From Pseudomonas sp. UBA4194 (GTDB lineage: Bacteria; Pseudomonadota; Gammaproteobacteria; Pseudomonadales; Pseudomonadaceae): a DNA stretch of 64,000 nt. Position numbers and translations under genes: made by a program. The stretch lies in assembly GCF_002379585.1 (NCBI RefSeq), contig NZ_DFUE01000018.1:20347-84346 (forward strand), in the 5' to 3' direction. This document shows positions 61,901 through 64,000 of this stretch, one piece after another; the first letter of the stretch is position 1, and every line of letters starts with the position of its first letter. The notes under the pieces were generated by a model that was not told where the DNA came from, searched no databases, and worked only from the letters and a program-made list of their open reading frames with translations.

Positions 61901-62883
61901 TCAAGCGTGGCACCTTCGTGATGCCGACGCTGATCGAGCTGGAAAGCTTCGACGAGCTGCAAAAGGAAATCTTTGGCCCGGTGCTGCACGTGGTGCGCTA
62001 CAAGCGCCGCGACTTGGACGCCTTGATCGCGCAGATCAATGCTTCTGGCTACGGTCTGACCCTGGGCGTGCATACCCGCATCGACGAGACCATCGCCAAG
62101 GTGATCGACAACGTCAATGCCGGCAACGTCTACGTGAACCGCAACATCGTTGGCGCCGTGGTGGGCGTGCAGCCCTTCGGCGGCGAAGGCCTGTCGGGTA
62201 CTGGTCCGAAAGCCGGTGGCCCGTTGTACCTGTACCGTCTGCTGTCGACGCGCCCCAACGATGCCATTGCCCAGTCGTTCCTGCGCAGCGATGCCGGTGT
62301 CGCCCCCGATGTGCGTCTGCGTGATGCCATGAGCAAGCCGTTGCAAGCGTTGCAGGCATGGGCGTCGAGCAATCAGCAGGTCGAGTTGGCGCAACTGTGC
62401 GGCGAGTTTGCCGCCCAGTCGCAAAGCGGTGTGACGCGTCTGCTCGATGGCCCCACCGGTGAGCGCAACAGCTACACCATTCTGCCCCGTGAGCATGTGC
62501 TGTGCCTGGCCGAGGTGGAGGCCGACCTGCTGGCGCAATTGGCGGCGGTGATGGCCGTGGGCTCCAGCGCAGTGCTGCCGGAGAACGAACTGGGCAAGGC
62601 GGTACGCGCACGGTTGCCGAAGGAGGTGCAGGCGCGGGTCAAGCTGGTGACCGAGTGGAACAAGGACGAGGTGGCGTTCGACGCGGTGCTGCACCACGGC
62701 GATTCCGACCAACTCCGGGCCGTGTGCGAGCAGGTGGCCAAGCGCGGCGGCGCCATCGTCGGCGTGCACGGGTTGTCCCAGGGTGAAACCGGGATCGCCC
62801 TGGAGCGTCTGGTGATCGAACGGGCATTGAGCGTGAACACCGCGGCGGCCGGGGGTAATGCGAGCTTGATGTCCATAGGCTGA
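58930..62883 (+). CDS. putA: Trifunctional proline utilisation protein PutA
   Basis: A 1317-residue protein that oxidises proline to glutamate and represses put genes. Residues 1-47 are a ribbon-helix-helix domain (TTTLGVKLDDPTRERLKAAA), so this is the DNA-binding type. The FAD proline dehydrogenase barrel spans about 190-570 (ending near YVIDYVIDLARRSRHRLMIR and VKGAYWDSEIKRA). The P5C dehydrogenase spans about 640-1130, with Glu about 880 in LIAETGGQNAM and Cys about 913 in AGQRCSALRV. The C-terminal 190 residues are the dimer-flap region. RHH plus the GTTGCACC sites upstream imply autoregulation. No putP is in the window. Confidence 0.97.
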   Translation: MATTTLGVKLDDPTRERLKAAAQSIDRTPHWLIKQAIFNYLEKLEGGATLTELSAAGAHGSDDVGDVQPDHAHQCFLEFAESILPQSVLRAAITGAYRRPEPEVVPMLLEQARLPADMAEATNKLAARIAEKLRNQKSAGGRAGIVQGLLQEFSLSSQEGVALMCLAEALLRIPDKGTRDALIRDKISNGNWQPHLGNSPSLFVNAATWGLLLTGKLVSTHNESGLSSSLSRIIGKSGEPMIRKGVDMAMRLMGEQFVTGETIGEALANASKFESKGFRYSYDMLGEAALTEHDAQKYLASYEQAIHSIGKASHGRGIYEGPGISIKLSALHPRYSRAQYERVMEELYPRLLSLTLLAKQYDIGLNIDAEEADRLELSLDLLERLCFEPQLTGWNGIGFVIQAYQKRCPYVIDYVIDLARRSRHRLMIRLVKGAYWDSEIKRAQVEGLEGYPVYTRKVYTDVSYVACARKLLSVPEVIYPQFATHNAHTLAAIYHIAGQNYYPGQYEFQCLHGMGEPLYEQVVGKVADGKLNRPCRVYAPVGTHETLLAYLVRRLLENGANTSFVNRIADQSISIQELVADPVSTIERMATQEGQFGLPHPRIALPRDLYGSDRANSAGIDLANEHRLASLSSALLATAHNDWKALPMLGCDPSNEPAQPVLNPSDLRDVVGHVQEATVADVDNAIQCALINGPIWQATPPAERAAVLERAADLMEAEIQPLMGLLAREAGKTFANAIAEVREAVDFLRYYAVQARNDFSNDAHRPLGPVVCISPWNFPLAIFSGQVAAALAAGNPVLAKPAEQTPLVAAQAVRLLLEAGIPEGVLQLLPGRGETVGARLVGDERVKGVMFTGSTEVARLLQRNIAGRLDAQGRPIPLIAETGGQNAMIVDSSALTEQVVIDVVSSAFDSAGQRCSALRVLCLQEDSADRVIEMLKGAMAEARLGNPERLSVDIGPVIDAEAKAGIEKHIQGMRDKGREVYQMAIADSAEIKRGTFVMPTLIELESFDELQKEIFGPVLHVVRYKRRDLDALIAQINASGYGLTLGVHTRIDETIAKVIDNVNAGNVYVNRNIVGAVVGVQPFGGEGLSGTGPKAGGPLYLYRLLSTRPNDAIAQSFLRSDAGVAPDVRLRDAMSKPLQALQAWASSNQQVELAQLCGEFAAQSQSGVTRLLDGPTGERNSYTILPREHVLCLAEVEADLLAQLAAVMAVGSSAVLPENELGKAVRARLPKEVQARVKLVTEWNKDEVAFDAVLHHGDSDQLRAVCEQVAKRGGAIVGVHGLSQGETGIALERLVIERALSVNTAAAGGNASLMSIG

Positions 62884-62895
62884 CCCGTCACCACC

Positions 62896-63034
62896 TGTGC
62901 CGACCCCTTCGCGGCTTCACGCCAAGGCTCTGTAGGAGCGGCGTCCAGCCGCGAAGAGGCCCGCCCAGGCGCTACACATCCAGACCTGTCGCCGCATGTG
63001 CCGACGCCTTCGCGGCTTCACGCCGCTCCTACAA
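62896..63034. repeat. REP cluster between putA and rlmJ
   Basis: REP units at 62930-62956 (CTGTAGGAGCGGCGTCCAGC...) and, inverted, 63008-63034 (CTTCGCGGCTTCACGCCGCT...). A half unit TGTGCCGACCCCTTCGCGGC at 62896 repeats directly at 62996. It follows the putA stop and may form its 3' end. Confidence 0.85.
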
Positions 63035-63118
63035 AAGGCCCCGCCCTCTGTAGGCGTCCGCCCGGTCACCGCAGCACCCCGCCAAATGCTAAACTCCCGC
63101 CCCTCTGCAGGAGTCCTC

Positions 63119-63958
63119 ATGAACTATCGTCACGCGTTCCACGCCGGCAACCACGCCGACGTGTTCAAACACATCGTCCTCACTCGGCTGGTTGCGCTGA
63201 TGTCGCGCAAGGAGCAGCCGTTCGCCTACCTCGACACCCATGCCGGCCTGGGCCTGTATGACCTGCACGGCGACCAGGCCACGCGCACCGGCGAGTGGCT
63301 GGAAGGTATCGCGCGATTGTGGCAAGCCACCGACCGCCCGGCCCTGACCGACGATTACGTCAAGGTCATCAACCGCCTCAACGCCGACGGCGAGCTGCGC
63401 TATTACCCAGGCTCTCCCGAGTTGGCCCGCCGCCTGATGCGCCAGCAGGACCGCGTGCTGCTCAACGAGAAGCACCCCGAAGACGGCCAGCTGCTCAAAG
63501 AGAACATGAAGAAGGACCCGCGGGTTGCCGTGCACCTGGGCGAAGGCTGGCATGTCCCCCGCGCCCTGCTGCCGGTGCAGGAGAAGCGCGCGGTGATGTT
63601 GATCGACCCACCGTTCGAACAGCTCGACGAACTCAAGCGTTGCGCCACGGCCATGAAGGAAACCATTGGCCGCATGCGCCAGACGGTGGCGACCATCTGG
63701 TACCCGATCAAGGATGACGAGCGCGCGCTCAAGCGTTTCTATCAGGAATTGACCAGCACGGGCGCGCCCAAACTGCTGCGCGTGGAGCTGCTGGTGCACC
63801 CGCTGAACAAACCGCAGAGCCTGAACGGCTCGGGCCTGGCGATTGCCAATCCGCCGTGGGGCTTGGAAGAAGAGTTGCGCACCTTGTTGCCCTGGCTGGC
63901 CAATCTTCTGGGGCAGAGCCAAGGCAGCTGGAAGATGGATTGGCTGATCGCAGAGTAG
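63119..63958 (+). CDS. rlmJ: 23S rRNA (adenine2030-N6)-methyltransferase RlmJ
   Basis: A 279-residue SAM-dependent methyltransferase that modifies A2030 of 23S rRNA. Family landmarks: N-terminal MNYRHAFHAGNHADVFKHIV, THAGLGLYDLHGDQA, the catalytic DPPFE (MLIDPPFEQLDELKR) and ATIWYPIKDDERALKRFY. GGAG lies 9 bases before ATG 63119; the frame is open further upstream through REP sequence and that part is not used. Confidence 0.95.
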   Translation: MNYRHAFHAGNHADVFKHIVLTRLVALMSRKEQPFAYLDTHAGLGLYDLHGDQATRTGEWLEGIARLWQATDRPALTDDYVKVINRLNADGELRYYPGSPELARRLMRQQDRVLLNEKHPEDGQLLKENMKKDPRVAVHLGEGWHVPRALLPVQEKRAVMLIDPPFEQLDELKRCATAMKETIGRMRQTVATIWYPIKDDERALKRFYQELTSTGAPKLLRVELLVHPLNKPQSLNGSGLAIANPPWGLEEELRTLLPWLANLLGQSQGSWKMDWLIAE

Positions 63959-63978
63959 AGCAGGCACGGACACCCCCC

Positions 63979-64000
63979 TTGTAGGCGCGGCGTACAGCCG
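63979..64000. repeat. REP unit cut by the window end
   Basis: TTGTAGGCGCGGCGTACAGC and following bases are the beginning of a REP core like that at 62930. It lies about 20 bases after the rlmJ stop. Confidence 0.6.

Noticed and set aside
58822..62769. A 1315-residue open frame antisense to putA
   Set aside because: It mirrors putA over its full length, is rich in His/Arg/Gly as expected of a GC-rich shadow frame, and has no motif or ribosome site. Similar long antisense frames at 2822-5305, 5299-7167 and 744-2357 were rejected for the same reason.

Overview
The window is about 64 kb of a GC-rich chromosome of a fluorescent Pseudomonas, most likely of the P. putida group. Evidence: the glycine-betaine/dimethylglycine catabolic genes (dgcAB-etfAB, gbcAB), trifunctional PutA, NhaP2, MscK and HemE with Pseudomonas-like sequences, and many short palindromes of the Pseudomonas REP type (cores like GCGGGCAGAGCCCGCTCCCACA and GTAGCAGCGGCGTAAGCCGCG). 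No tRNA, rRNA, CRISPR array or complete insertion sequence was seen.

Layout. 1-1.1 kb: end of an unidentified gene, then a DUF3010 gene and an LprI-like secreted protein. 1.4-9.3 kb: an operon of an M19 dipeptidase homologue, a DUF5943 protein, dgcA, dgcB and a dedicated ETF pair, which oxidises dimethylglycine. 9.4-14.9 kb: two accessory minus-strand genes, an OafA-type acyltransferase and a TccC/RHS toxin, lying between etfAB and gbcAB. 15-17.8 kb: divergent gbcA and gbcB, which turn glycine betaine into dimethylglycine for the first operon. 17.9-22.4 kb: two chemoreceptors around a TIGR02449/ZapA-like pair. 22.3-24.1 kb: hemE between two directly repeated copies of a 210-280 bp segment that includes the 3' end of the preceding chemoreceptor gene. 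24.1-25.3 kb: an AT-richer patch with one unknown gene and one gene remnant. 25.3-28.1 kb: MFS transporter, divergent LysR regulator, small secreted protein.

28.1-45.1 kb: one minus-strand aryl-polyene-type biosynthetic cluster of 19 genes, almost all overlapping by 4-29 bases. It encodes a chain-length factor, two ketosynthases, ketoreductase, dehydratase, two acyl carrier proteins, an acyl-activating enzyme fused to a dehydratase domain, an aromatic amino-acid ammonia-lyase homologue, thioesterase, methyltransferase, FAD oxidoreductase, glycosyl- and acyltransferases, and LolA-like, MMPL and lipoprotein export functions. The likely product is an outer-membrane-attached aryl polyene, possibly primed with a cinnamate-type acid.

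45.5-53.6 kb: orphan ParA, orphan HicB-family protein, SelO, MscK and NhaP2. 53.9-58.6 kb: a 1576-residue toxin with a ChaN/Tiki-like C-terminal domain. 58.9-64 kb: putA, preceded by three GTTGCACC sites that fit PutA autoregulation, then rlmJ.

A recurring theme is REP palindromes inside or touching genes. They supply the stop codons of the acyltransferase and apeR, the last codons of the ZapA-like gene and an internal stretch of a lipoprotein gene, and one abuts the start codon of the LolA-like gene.
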